From Euryodendron excelsum (lineage: Eukaryota > Streptophyta > Magnoliopsida > Ericales > Pentaphylacaceae), in NCBI GenBank assembly GCA_033060915.1, contig CM065387.1, positions 32,980,001 to 33,044,000 of the forward strand: DNA of 64,000 nt, read 5' to 3'. The translations under genes were made by a program, and so were the position numbers. Positions within the stretch are counted from its first letter, which is position 1. Each line of letters begins with the position of its first letter. The notes below the pieces were generated by a model. The model saw nothing but the letters and a program-made list of their open reading frames with translations. It was not told the origin of the DNA and did not search any database. Positions 10,632 through 22,746 of this stretch are shown here, piece after piece.

Positions 10632-13600
10632 TTTTAATTTGTGGCTGGTATGGATTTTTCAGGTGTTTTCTTCCATTTTCTTTGTTTTAGCTTTTGGATC
10701 ACAGTTGTTGATATCATTGAATTGAGGAAAATCTAGGAAAGTGAATGGCTGGGGCCTTTGTTTTCTATAACAGAGTTGTCACACAAAGATAATAGGTTGT
10801 TAGAAGATTGAGAACATGAGACTATGGCACTCTGCAACAAAATTGGCAATACTGTCATCAGGTCGTGGTGAGCATCTGCAGAGGTCTCTTTGGCTAAGGG
10901 GTAGAAGGACGAAGCAGCTGGGGGGAATTATGGTATTTACTGAGGTCGATGGTGGCTAGGGGTGTGGTATGTGAGTTTTAAGTGACATAAAAATGTGTAC
11001 GGGGTGGTTATCCATAGTATATATATATATCTATAATATTATAATATTTCAATAAATGATATACTAATATGTTGTATATTATAATATGTTGCACATATTA
11101 TACATATTTTATATAATCATATAAATATTGTTATTATTATTATAATATATGGTATTATCAATGTGTGACTATTTCTTATTTTTTCAATTTCAATGAAACA
11201 AGGGAATGAAAAAGAAAAAAGACAGGAATATATAATACAAAACATCATGCAAATAAAATTGAATGATAATATGTCGTCATTTCTGTTAGTGCATGCGAGC
11301 TTCGAATGGTATTTGGAGGCAGGGATAATGAAGAGATAAAATTGAAAGGTTGTCCAGAGAGGGATGAAACAGACTACTATATATCAAGCTAACGCGGTGC
11401 GAAGTGTGAACCTATCAGTTTGGTGTAGGCAAAACAGGATGGGATTTGGGGTGCCTGAAGCTTTGCTGGTTGGCATGGAATATGGGTTTTCCTTGTGGTT
11501 TCATGCACTAATTTGTTTTTTAATCGTTCATTATAAGGTCAAGAATGTCCAACTCAATTTACTTACATCTCAACTAGTCCTTTCATCGGTCTAGTTAAAT
11601 GAAGGTCAACCATGCTAAGATTAAATGATTCTCGAAAAATAAATCTACCATAGTAACTTTAAAGGATGGTTAAGTTTCAAATTTAATATGTCTGGATTTA
11701 TGCAGTAATTTACAAAGAGTTAACAACTCGCACACAATCATCAGGGCTGATGAGTACTGACGTGGAGGAGTAAGTCCTCAGTACAAGGCACATTGTGAGT
11801 CATCTGTTGTGATTTCAATAACATTTCATAGGAATCTCACTTAAAGTGCATAATGTCCTATCTTTGAAAAGCTGAGTACGACTGTAAGACTGAATTTGTT
11901 TTTGTTGGACTTGACCAAATTTAACGTCAATCATTTACACGAAACTAAAACTGAAAGTACGCGTTTTAACTGTCATAACCAAAAGTACATAGACTAAAGT
12001 GACATTTGTGATGGCATAATATACCAAACGCAAATGTTTTGAATTTTTCTTATTTCTCGAGAGCTCAAATTTTTGAAAATTCAAAAAAATAGTTTAAAAC
12101 ATACAAAATGAGTTATTTTTTTAAGTAAAACATAAACTACTTTAGGATTTAAAAAAAAAAGGTTTATGTAATAATTTTGTTAACATTTTGTGTGTTTTTA
12201 TTCATTTTATGCTGTCCATTTTTCGCCTATCCTAAGTAAATTATTTATCCTTCTAAACCACTACATTGTTTTGGGGACATAGTAGTCTAAAGTTCAAAAT
12301 TATAATTTAACTATTTTCTAATTTCTAATTTCTATAAATTATATTTTTTGATAACCAAATAAATGAAATTTTAAGGTGCTACATAACAAAAAAATTTCGC
12401 ATGCTTTTCACATCATACACACCACAAAACCTTTATTTATAGTTGTATTGGGAATATCAACCTTATGACGTTAAGATTGATAATTGGGGGAGCGAGCCCA
12501 ATAAAAATCTAACAAATTTTTGAAATTTCTCTTTATTATGGTTTTCATTTATTTGGGATTTCAATCACATGATCCTTTAGGCTTTGTTGTATGCCTTTTA
12601 TGAGACTAATATTTTATGTGTTTTCATCAATAATTACAAATATTTTTGGATTTTTTTGGAAAAAAATTGAGAAGCTACTTAATTAATTAACTTAAAACAA
12701 AGTTCCAATTATTATGAAATTCACGCAACAATATTTGATGAAATTAGTTGAATGATTGAATAGTTTTAAAGACGGAGGTTCTACCAACGAAATTCAAAAA
12801 CTCAAAAACATTTTTTACTTCGTAATTTTGACTCGGATTGAACCATTAGGTTGTAAATTTATAATAATTTATCAACTAATTAAAGGGCGATAGGATGAAA
12901 CTCAATTAAACCAATCATTTTGAATGTGAACATGTTAAAATGAAAAGGAACGAACAATTTCCTGACGCCCTAAATCCCCCAATCTTTTGCTTCACCACAA
13001 CCTAGTACTTCTTCCACAATTGCAATAGTTCGACTCCATCTTTGCTCCTTCATCTTCCTCTTTCTATTTCTCTTTCCCCTTCCTTTCCCTTTCTTCCTCC
13101 TCTCCTTTCCTTCTTCCTACCCCTGTCTAGTTCGAGCAGTATTGGTATATGTGTATACTAGCATTAAATCCGTGCCATGTAGAATTTAAAGGATAGATAC
13201 TAAATATAAAATTTTTTATAAAAAAAATAAATTATCAATTTTATATATTTGAATCTTACACTAATTATATGATTCACACTAAACTATAATAATTAATATA
13301 GTCGTACAATTAATTGTAAAAGCGGATTGTAAATATTTTAAAGTATTTTTTTACATTAAAATTTATTTGCAAGTGATTTTTTCTCTTAAAATTTTTGCTA
13401 AGGTTAATAAATTTTTATTGTTTGTTATAGTCACATATTTTTACCTTGACTCTTCAAAAATTATGAACTTTTAGTTTGACTCCTCCTCAACAAAATTTTT
13501 AGATCTCTACTATGCTGCTGCTGCTACTACGGGCAAAATGGTTTTGATAGTAGGAAGGTTACTTTAATTGAATAAAAATTTAATTTTCTTCAATTCTGGA

Positions 13601-13676
13601 GTTACGTTGATTAAATGTATAACTCATATATTCAGGTGAATTTTCTATCGAGTGCATTTAATAGTACACATATAGG
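10632..13676. other. Non-coding AT-rich stretch
   Basis: No gene is recognised. 11015-11160 is nearly pure A/T with many TATATA and TAATATTATAATAT blocks. An open plus frame of 76 codons at 11364-11594 shows no family resemblance. 12950-13130 is pyrimidine-rich, ending in TCTTTCC-type runs. The rest is featureless to me. Confidence 0.45.
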
Positions 13677-13710
<34 letters not shown>

Positions 13711-13711
13711 G
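13677..13711. repeat. (CA)n-(TA)n compound microsatellite
   Basis: About eleven CA units pass directly into seven TA units. It lies in non-coding DNA. Confidence 0.95.
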
Positions 13712-14239
13712 ATACTCAAAACTAAAATCTTTACTTAAAAATAATTGCTATTTTAAAGTCAAAGAGACTTGATTTATCATCAGTTACTTAATATGCTTAG
13801 TAAAATTTAATTTTCAAATTTATCTTAATAAAGAAAATTATTCTTAAATTATAAATTTAGAAATTTAGGTATTTAAAATGGTTAGCATTAATAATTCAAT
13901 ACTTGCATGTAATTATATCCAATATTATTTTGAATCTATTAATCATCTTTAAAAAATAGTTACTTAAAATTTTAGAAAGTGTCAATTAAAAAAATATTAG
14001 TTTGTCATGTATTCATAGTTAGACTTGGCCAATATAATTTTCGTAGGCATTATACTCACATAAATTATGAATGTTTGCGTAAGTTAAACTTGAAAATATT
14101 GGTCAAGATAAAATCAATAAATTTTATTGTGAAATTTAATTTTGTTACAAAATAGTTATATCATTTATCATTTAAATTCACAAAATAACATGAAATTATA
14201 TTAGAGCCATGGACCAAAAAAGGTTGAAGTATTATTATC

Positions 14240-15769
14240 TGTTGACTCCACGCTTTGATTTTGATGATAATTAAATTTTATGTTAGTTTATTAATGCATT
14301 TAATTAGTGTGCAGATTAATAAGGATTATAATTTAGACTTAAAGCTTGACTTAAAGTTTAATACATATCAAATGGGATGCACAACAAGACAAGGGTCAAG
14401 CAATGCACCAAAACAGAGTAATGACACCTATTCAAATATCAAATCAATGATTTGAATTCAAAGAGATTGAAGGTGTTCAAAAAGATAATTCATCATGATT
14501 GCAAAGTCTCTATAAAGAATTTAAAAGAAGACTTCATCAAGGTTGTGAAGACTCAATAAAGTTGATGTGTATTCAAAAAAATTGAAGTTGCTCAAAAGCA
14601 GACTTCATCAAGCCTCTAGAGACTCAATAAAGTTATCTTGAAGAAGAGATCGGCATCATGTATATGAAGCTCAACTTTGATAAAAAGAAGGTTAGCAATA
14701 AATAGAAAAAGCTCGGCATTGATAAAAAGAAGGTTAGCAGCAAATGGAATAAGCTTGGCAATGAAGAAGAGAAGCTCAGCATTAATGAAAAGAAGTTTGG
14801 CAGCTCGACAATAAAGAAAATATGATCATCAAAAGAAGATTTCAATCCAAAGTTGAATTGATGCTATTCTCGACGAACAAATCCTGTTTGAAGAATATCA
14901 TACCTCAAAGAGAAGATCCCTTGAACATCCCCATATTATTTGAAGCTAAACTGGATAAGGAAGGCATGAATGAAGATTTCTGGGTGATGTGTCAACACAT
15001 GGAATTGAAGTGTCGATACATGGAGGCAGTGGATAAAATTTGAAAAATGCAGGCTTGATGTGTCGACACATAAAGCCAAGTGTCGGCATATGGGGATTAA
15101 CGACTATATTTTTAAACATTATATCAGTCTGAATTCGCATTAAATGAGCCTCCAACTATCTCCAACGGGTGAATTCAATTCAAGGCTTCATATACAAGCC
15201 TCTAAATGCATTAAAGGACAAGAGATACAACATTCACTAATTGATTGAGCTGAAAATTCTGAAAATTATCTTTATCTTCAAGTTGACATTTAGTGAACTA
15301 TTTAATTCTCATCTACTCTTCATAGAGAGTTTATATTTCATTTGTATATCTTTCATATACTTTTAAGTGGGAGTTTGAGTGTTTTCTTGTAAAAGAAAAA
15401 CGCTTATAAGTTGAAGTGGATCTTGGATAAAACCACCTTGGTGTTAGAAGAACTTGGGAAGAAGTTCTTGTATAAAAGTGAGCTGAGCACTTTGGAAATC
15501 AGCATCTACTTTGTAATTGGAGATTGCATAGTAGAAGAAGACTTCAAGGGGATCTTGAGGTGATGACGTAAACCACAAGTTGTGGTTGAACCTCGGTAAT
15601 TCTTGGTATGCTTTCTTGTGTTCTGTTTTCATTTCATTATTGCTTACATTGCATTGCTTATATCTTGAATTACTGTTTCATTGATTAGATTAATTTTAAT
15701 TAATCTTAATTGCTTTAATTTTTAAAAAACCCAATTCACCCCCCTCTTGGGTTGCCTTTTGGGCCAACA
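14240..15769 (+). mobile_element. Ty1-copia 5' LTR (about 1.53 kb)
   Basis: The LTR starts TGTTGACTCC and ends GGGCCAACA, an imperfect TGTTG...CAACA terminal inverted repeat. A tRNA-Met primer-binding site follows two bases later. The end region, with CAATTCACCCCCCTCTTGGG before the terminal bases, is typical of plant copia LTRs. Internal short repeats are visible: GACTTCATCAAG twice (14530, 14600), AAAAAGAAGGTTAGCA twice (14685, 14725), and three TGTCGAC/ACACAT-type dyads at 14985-15090. The five bases before it are TTATC, but the partner LTR is missing, so the target-site duplication cannot be checked. A TATA box is not obvious. Confidence 0.85.
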
Positions 15770-15771
15770 AT

Positions 15772-15783
15772 TGGTATCAGAGC
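15772..15783 (+). other. Primer-binding site, initiator tRNA-Met type
   Basis: TGGTATCAGAGC, the standard Ty1-copia primer-binding site complementary to the 3' end of initiator methionine tRNA. It lies two bases after the LTR end at 15769. Confidence 0.95.
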
Positions 15784-15824
15784 TTGTATTCCTGTTTTAG
15801 GCTTAACATCCTAGGAATAGATCC

Positions 15825-17705
15825 ATGACAACCAACTTCGGAAGCTCTCTCGGTGAGGGTCAATCCACTAACAGACCACCTATGTTTAATGGCACCAATT
15901 ACAACTATTGGAAGAATAGAATGAGAATCTATATTCAATCGGTAGATTATGAATTATAGAGAATTATAGTGAATGGTCCCAAAACCCCTATGAAAAGAAT
16001 AGAAAGGATTGATATCCCTAAGCTCGAATCCGAATGGGATGAGAATGATTTGAAAATGTTGCAATCTAATGCCAAAGCCATGAACATTTTATATTGTGCC
16101 CTTAATCCTAACGAATTCAATCGCATTTTTACTTGTGAATTAGCCAAAGAAATATGGGATAGACTGGAGGTAACACATGAATGTACTAATCAGGTTAAGA
16201 AAATCAATATTTTAGTTTATAACTATGAATTGTTTAAAATGAAACCGGATGAGTCCATTACCGAAATGTTCACAAGATTTACCGATATTATTAATGGCTT
16301 GAAGTCTCTTGGAAAGGTTTATTCTAACAATGAGCAAGTTAGAAAGATTTTGAGATCGTTGCCAAAGACTTGGGAGACTAAGGTCACTGCCATCCAAGAA
16401 GCAAAGGATCTTAACACACTACCTCTTCAAGAACTTTTGGGCTCTTTCATGACACATGAGCTTACTCAAAAGCAACATGCCCAAGAGGATGAAGAAAAAA
16501 AGAAGAGGTCAATAGCATTCAAGTCCACCAGTTAAGAAGAAGATTTAGCAAGTGATGAGGATGATGAAGAAATTGTCCTTATCACACAAAAATTCAAAAG
16601 GTTTGTGAAGAGGAAATGCAAAGGTGGAAAAAAGCATGAAGCCAAAGGATATTCTAGTAAAGAATTAACCATTATATGCTATGAATGTAAAAAGTTTGGC
16701 CATATAAGGCTGAATGCCCCTTGCTCAAAAAGAAAGGAAAGATAAACTAAGGGAAGAGGGCAATGGCTGCTATGACATCGAGTGATGATAAAGAATCTGG
16801 CTCTGAAAAAGAAGCTAAACCTCAAGAAGTGACTAATCTTTGTCTCATGGCTCATGATGAAGACAATGAAGTATCAAATTCAAGCCCATCTCAGTTTACT
16901 TTCAATAAACTACAAGATGTATTCAATGATTTACTTTTTGAATTCAAAATGATGGGAATAAAAAATGGACTTCTCGAAAAGATAGTTTCTACTCTTACCA
17001 AGGAAAATGTGGACTTGCCAAAAGAAAATGAAGTATTAAAAAATGAAGTTTGTGTTTTGAAAGAAAAGATTAAGAAAAACTATTTTCAAAAGGATTCTTC
17101 AAAGGAAAACCAAATTTTAAATGATAAAGTTAAATATTTGAAAACAACTCTTTTTAGATGTGTAAATGGAAAAGAAAAATTGGATGCTATCTTAGGAAAA
17201 CAAAAGTGTTCACTAGACAAAACTAGACTTGGTTTAGATCCCTTTAAAAGAAGAAAATTTTCAAAAGGAAGATTTGTTTCTTCTATTGGAAAATCATAGA
17301 TTTCATGCTTTTATTGTCATAAATTATGACAAATTGCTAGTAGATGTTATGCTATGCAAAAATCTATTGCTCCTAACAATGCATGGGTCCCTGGAAGACC
17401 ATTAAGGACTAACCCCCAAGGATCCAACATGATTTGAGTACCTAAAGCAAAATGAACTCTTTTGTAGGTATGCCTTCGAGTGAGATCCAAGAAAGATCAT
17501 TAGTACTTGGATAGTGGATGCTTGAGGCATATGACTGGAGATGAAGCACAATTTACATCTCTCTTACCGAAAGATGGAGGACTTGTCACATTTGGAGATA
17601 ATAGCAAAGGAAAGATCATTGGTATAGGTAGTGTTGGTAAGAACTCTTCCACTTCTATTAAAAATGTATTACTTGTTAAAGGACTCAAACACAAGATGCT
17701 TCACT
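15825..17705 (+). pseudogene. Ty1-copia gag to protease start, truncated
   Basis: The polyprotein starts at ATG 15825 (MTTNFGSS..., then PPMFNGTNYNYWK). The gag (UBN2-type) domain spans about 15960-16530, with WDRLEVTHE and LPKTWETKVTAIQEA. It is followed by an acidic linker, a CCHC knuckle at 16677-16725, a coiled-coil-rich segment (about 16763-17290), a second knuckle near 17310-17345 (destroyed), and the protease start with the catalytic DSG at 17510-17518 and HMTGD after it. Breaks: TAG at 15957-15959, TAA at 16533-16535, a single-base loss near 16709 inside the first knuckle, TAG at 17297-17299, TGA in the second knuckle and TAG before the DSG block. Apart from the 16709 shift, one frame runs throughout. 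The sequence stops matching after GLKHKML (about 17700). Integrase, RT and the 3' LTR are absent. Confidence 0.88.
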
Positions 17706-17932
17706 TTTTTCGGGTTTGTCACTGACCTGCGATCACTCTTGTTGGCTCTTCTATTTTCATTCTCTCCTTTGGACTTTTCCTCACCACCTCTTCTTTTTCT
17801 GTTTTTCTTTGGGAATCTAGTCTGCTCTTGTACGGACTTTTTCCATAACTTGGGTTCATCGATTCTCTTTTCTTTGCCCCAACTTTTTTTATTTGCAAAG
17901 TCTTTACTGGTTTCTCACAATGCCTCCTGGGT

Positions 17933-17933
<1 letters not shown>

Positions 17934-17995
<62 letters not shown>
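17934..17995. repeat. Homopolymer of 62 cytosines
   Basis: An uninterrupted poly-C run of 62 bases by direct count. It lies in the gypsy A interior, where the minus strand would read poly-glycine inside a Lys/Glu-rich frame. No other C run in this window comes near this length. Confidence 0.97.
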
Positions 17996-18001
<6 letters not shown>

Positions 18002-19183
18002 GCTGCCTTTGCTGAGTCATTACTAATTTTCCTTTTCTTTACCCCAGTCTTGTTAATCATGGTAATTTTGGGATCCTTGTTTCATTCATTGGTCATTTCT
18101 ACTCTTTTGGCTTCGCCTTTGAATTTATCTGGCCCACGCTTCTTCTTTTACCCTCTTCTTTTCTTCTTTCCCAGATTTGCTTTCACCCTTAGTGGGCAGT
18201 GATCATGAGGTTGGGCTTTGTCAAAGGAATGTAATTAGCTCAAAATGGGTTTTTCAAGAGAAATCTTTAATCTATATGATAGAAGAATAGATGGCCTCTT
18301 TTCCTTTCAAACAAGATTGTTTAGTCTATGAAGTTCTATTATAGAATTTAAACGACATCTTTTAAGATAGGTGAATGTTAATATAAATGTTTCGTTACCT
18401 GTGCTTGCCCCAATGTGGGGGATGGTTCACGGTTAGGGTATTTGAATGAAACCACTTATGGCTTGAGTGGGCTGATCAAAGGAATTGCTTTGCTGTTTAG
18501 GAAATTTGAAATGATGACTTCTCTTCCTTTTGAGGGTCTAACTGCCGGTTGCTTTGTCATGGCATCCTTCGAGTGTCACCTTTTTCTATGATCCATTCTC
18601 TCTTTTCTTTCTCTAGTGTTTGCTCTCTTTGGGCTAGAAGTGGTCCCCACTGGCGAGGATGCGCGAACTATCCCTCCCCTTTCAGTCAAGGCATAACAAA
18701 AAGAGAAACTTTTGAAGAAAAAGACACTTAGAGAAGATGATAATCATAAACTTCAAACTCTTTTTCATTTCAAGGATTTTATGTACATGCTAGGCTCTTG
18801 ATTTTTAAAGAAAAACTAACAAAAAGTAAATGCAAAGTAAAAAGAGCATCCCTTTGGTGGCTATTGCTTTAGGCGGGTTTAGGGACCGCCTGCCTCTTCC
18901 ATGCTCCATTCTCCAATTTCTTCGCTGGGTTGTGCAGGACAGATTGAAGCGTTAACTGTGGAGTGATAGAGATGGGTGATCATGGCGTGGGTGTCTCCTT
19001 TTCCTTTCTCTTTTTTGGCTTAGACATTAGGGTTCTCATCAAGTTTTTGGAATCTTGATAGTCCCCTTCTGGCTGGTTGGTCTTTCCTTGCTTAGGCTCC
19101 ATTGGTTCTTTGTTTTTTGTGCCTAGGCTTCCTCCCAGGACTTGCAACTGCTTTTCCTTAGCTTTTTCTTTTTCAGCTTCCTC

Positions 19184-19611
19184 TTAATCAATTTCAACAA
19201 ACAGGCTAGCCAGTTCAACTTCCTTAAATTCAAATCGTGCCTTAGGTACTTTTGGCTCACTGATGCCCCAGCCCATATCCTCATAATTGAAGAGGTTCTT
19301 TACTAGGTGGTGCTCAGCCATGGCATATTTAGGGTGCAAGAATTCATCTCCCCAACCATCAACAAACATGGTGCCAGTGGGGGTGTCCTCCATAGGTTCT
19401 TCAATTGGCCAGTCGAGGGATCTTGCTCTCCATTTAAGTTATAAAGATAGATAGGGCATGGCGGCGGCTTTTCTTCCCAATCACTTTCCTCCTCAGTTTT
19501 TGATTTTCCTTTGAAATATTCTGTGGCTATGATTCCATTTGGATCTGCTTCCTCCTCTGTAATTATGCTGACAGCATGGTCTAGTAAGGGATTGGTTGTA
19601 ATATTAAGCAC
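19184..19611 (-). pseudogene. Gypsy A post-gag region (two overlapping open segments)
   Basis: Two overlapping minus-strand frames (19611-19303 and 19393-19184) read hydrophilic, acidic sequence. The first contains LNITTNPLLDHAVSIITEEE and NLNGEQDPSTGQL. The second contains VDGWGDEFLHPKY, HHLVKNLFNYEDMGWGI and EFKEVELASLF. They look like one original frame with a shift near 19350. The position after gag suggests the linker before or around the protease, but I see no D-S/T-G motif, so the function is not assigned. Confidence 0.5.
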
Positions 19612-20007
19612 AAGGGTTGGCTTTGCTTCCTGAGTGTTAATGACTTTATTATCGATGAGGTCTTGGATCTTGTGCTTTAGAGAGAAACAAGACTCTATGT
19701 CATGCCCCTACCCTCCAGAGTGATATTCGGATGTAAGGGTCAAATTAAAAGTCAGAGGCAGCGGGCTTGGCAGGGGCCGTAGAGGTATAGGATTTATGTG
19801 TTTGGCTTTGAGGAGCTCATGGTAAGCCTTTGTTTGAGTGCTTTCTAGGCGAGTGAATTCTCAGTTTCGGCGATTATTTCTATTGGGGTTGAAATATGGT
19901 CGGGTTGCGATGGGTCCGAGAGCAGGTGTTTGGACATTGGTGATAGGGATATTGACAATAGGAATAGGTGGTTATGGCCAAGCTTGATATTGGGGGTAGT
20001 ATGACTG

Positions 20008-20304
20008 CTACTGAGTTGGCAAGATGGCGGGTACTTCTCCCTCCTTCCTTCTAGTTCCTCGAGTGGTTGCTACCTTCTTTGCCGCAGTCGAAAAGCCTTC
20101 ACCCGTCTTGGAGTAAGAGTCTGTGATCATACCAGTTTTTAATCCGTTCTCAATCATTTTCCCTTGCATTATCATTTCAAAGAAGCTTTTCCCAATGCTT
20201 AGGCATAAGCGCTCGTAATACAAACCCTGGAAGGTTTTCATAATAGCTGCACGTATTCTTTCTTTACTAGTAGGGGGTTGACTTGAGCACCTGCTTCTCC
20301 CCAC
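20008..20304 (-). pseudogene. Gypsy A gag, C-terminal part
   Basis: These 98 open codons include GLYYERLCLSIGKSFFEMIM and GKMIENGLKTGMI, followed by KTGEGFSTAAKK. They match the end of the plant retrotransposon gag domain, where a YERL..GKSF..M...GE.IE.GLKTGKI pattern is usual. A gap of about 120 bp with stops separates it from the N-terminal gag frame, so the original protein is broken there. Confidence 0.72.
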
Positions 20305-20425
20305 CTTAGAGCGTAGCTTTTAAAGCTCTCCATTTCCCTCTAGTCATCATCATTAGAGCACATCTGTCCAAGGTAAGGTCACTGTTGTGTCGATACTATG
20401 ATCGAAAGGCCATGACTAGCTCATT

Positions 20426-21157
20426 CTAGGTTGTTATCTTCCTTAGGTCCAAGCGGGCGAACCATTGTAAGGCAGATTTGGACAGGCTATGTTGAAATAG
20501 CTGCATTAGCAGTTTGGGGCCATTCCCGTGGCCACTTAGTGCACCCACATACAATCTCAGATGGGCCACGGGATCTCCGCTTCCATCGTATTTTTGGAAA
20601 TTAGGCATCTTGAATTTGGGTGGCCTCGGATGATCAGGGAAGAAACACAGTTCATCACAGGATGTCCGACTGAAGGTATCATGGCCTTGTAAGCTACGCA
20701 AGGACTCCTCCAGATCTTTTATCTTCAGATTGAGGGGGTCTTGGTTTTCCTTTTTTGGTGTAGCAGCTAGCAGGATAGTTTCGGGGTTTTTTTCTTTCTT
20801 TTCCTCGATGTGCACCACTTTGGGGACTTCTTTGTTCTTACCCATATTGTCAGTACGTAGGGTGAGCTTTGGTGGGATAACCTCAGCTTCTTTGGGAAAA
20901 GATGTTGAAGCTGAAGGATCCACAGCAGGTCCCTTAAAGGCTATCATTTGTATGAGTATGAACATCTCGTCTATCTTTGCTTTCATTTCATTCACTTCTT
21001 CCCGTGTCACTGGACTGTTCTGTTGGTAGGTAACGTTACCCTTGTTGGCCATTTCTGCTGTTGGGTGCCGTGTAAGAATTGGTGCTCGGGGTATAGAAGG
21101 TACTTGTGCTCCTCTCTTTCTTTGTTTAGGAGGAATGGTGTCCCGAAATGTAAGCAA
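20426..21157 (-). pseudogene. Gypsy A gag, N-terminal and central part
   Basis: This is 243 open codons. The N-terminus is basic and proline-rich. A short coiled-coil-like segment follows (VTREEVNEMKAKIDEMFILI), then a lysine/glutamate-rich linker. The retrotransposon gag signature is CFFPDHPRPPKFKMPNF, QKYDGSGDPVAHLRLYVGAL and LLMQLFQHSLSKSALQWFARL. An internal MANKGN at about 21050 could be the true start. Gag forms the particle and packages the element RNA. The frame stops at 20426, before the second half of the gag domain, so the gene is a pseudogene even though this part is open. Confidence 0.82.
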
Positions 21158-22731
21158 ATTACACTAAAAACTATTTTTAGCCTTTTGTGAGATGAAGGGA
21201 GGATAGAGTAAGAAGAAACAAGAAAACGACCACAAATTAGTTCTTGGTTGATGAAGTTTATATGTGATGCATGACTTAGGGATGCCTCTGCCTTTTGAGG
21301 GGACTAGTCATGATATTTTGGCTAACTCTTGGAGATAGGGGGTTACCCCTTTATGCAATACTATACCTGTCCCCGTAATCATGCATTTGTACACTCATTC
21401 ATTCAACAAGAATAATATTTTTATTTGATAAATTTTCTTTATACATGTAATTTTCAAGAATACATTGAAATGGGGAGAATGAATATTTTCCTTGAGACTT
21501 TCACCTATTCTATTTTTACATTTAAAATTCTAAACTACTCTTGAGTCTTCAGATTCACCTTCTTTGAGTGAGGTCGATGAGAGACATTGATTTCAGATTG
21601 TTCCTTGTCTTTTCGGCAGCCCTATCTCCGTGAGCGAAGAGGGATTAGGGCTCCTCTTTCTGAGATGACTTTGATGCATGCCATGGATCCTTAGGGTCAC
21701 CTAGTACCCTTAGGAGTTTTGGTTAACTTAATTTACACGAGAAGGCTTTGGGCAATTCTTTAGGGGTAATCTAATGCATGAAGATACAATGACTTGAGTT
21801 ACTTTGGGGACTTTTGTCTTAAGTTGAGAATAAGTGCATAAACAATTATGATGCAAAAAGATACATAACTAACATAAGGACAAGAATCAAGTAGCATAAC
21901 AACATGATTTGAACAGAATGTAAGGGAAAGTAAAGCAGTCGCCTTTTCCTCCTTGGTTTTGAAATTGACACGTGTGTCTTAAATTCGGCAGAGGTTCGGC
22001 TATGCATAGGGTGCTACATGAGAATGAGGTTGGGGGTTTACTAATGCTTCATAAAAAGCTTAGTTCCCGAACCTTCAAACCTCCAGCGTCCACCCCCGAA
22101 AGGGTGAACTCTATCTTTGGTTGGTGGTTCGAGCAAGGGAACTATTAAGAGACCATAGGCTGAGAAACTGACACAACATCCATCCATAGTCAATATACTG
22201 TTCCACTTTCTAACTAGAAGGGTAGTAACCAGGTAATTATGCAGATATGTAAACGTAAGTGAGTGCACCAAGTGTGTGTGAAATTTTTGAAAATAGAGGA
22301 AAGGACCCAATAACACACATCTCATTCTGTTCATTCATCACATACATGATAGTTAAAATGACACAAAATAAAGTGTGAACAAAGGTCCACGTACAAAAGA
22401 AAAATGCAAGGAATTAGTAATTTTTTGAAAAACTCAATGCAAGATAAGATGGATGATCAATGCAAGAGCATGAAGATAGAAAGTAAGGCAAGAGCATGCA
22501 AATGTATGTCGATGTAAGAGCATGAATGTAAACAATGAATGTAAGTGATGACACTTGTTTGAAAATTATTTTGGAAAATAATGTTTGTTTTTACAAACTT
22601 AGGATTTTGAAAAACTTTTTGGGAACTTAGAGAAAATTTTGAAAAACAAATAAAACTGGACAAAGTAACTGGAGATTCTAGGTGAGTGAAGGATGAAGAG
22701 ACATGACAATGACCTAACCCTCTAAGTTTTT

Positions 22732-22746
22732 CCAGTGGAGTCGCCA
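22732..22746 (-). other. Primer-binding site of gypsy element A
   Basis: The minus strand reads TGGCGACTCCACTGG, beginning two bases downstream of the LTR end at 22749. The same site in element I (58747-58731) reads TGGCGACTCCGCTGGGG. I recall this type as complementary to a tRNA-Arg 3' end in Tat/Ogre elements. The tRNA identity is from memory. Confidence 0.8.

Larger units (their letters stand above)
17706..22731 (-). mobile_element. Internal region of Tat/Ogre-like Ty3-gypsy element A (partial)
   Basis: On the minus strand this runs from a primer-binding site (22746-22732) through a long leader (22730 to about 21160), gag (21157-20008) and a post-gag region (19611-19184), to a lysine/glutamate-rich stretch (18180-17719). 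It ends at the copia junction near 17.7 kb. No integrase, reverse transcriptase or 3' LTR is present in this window, so the element is cut off. The leader has short homology with the leader of element I near 57.4-58.1 kb, which supports membership of one superfamily. Assignment to Tat/Ogre rests on the PBS type, the roughly 5-kb LTR and the gag pattern. Confidence 0.72.

Noticed and set aside
17719..18060. Minus-strand protein with a poly-glycine centre
   Set aside because: The glycine run is the 62-C homopolymer. The flanks are Lys/Glu-rich gypsy interior without a domain.
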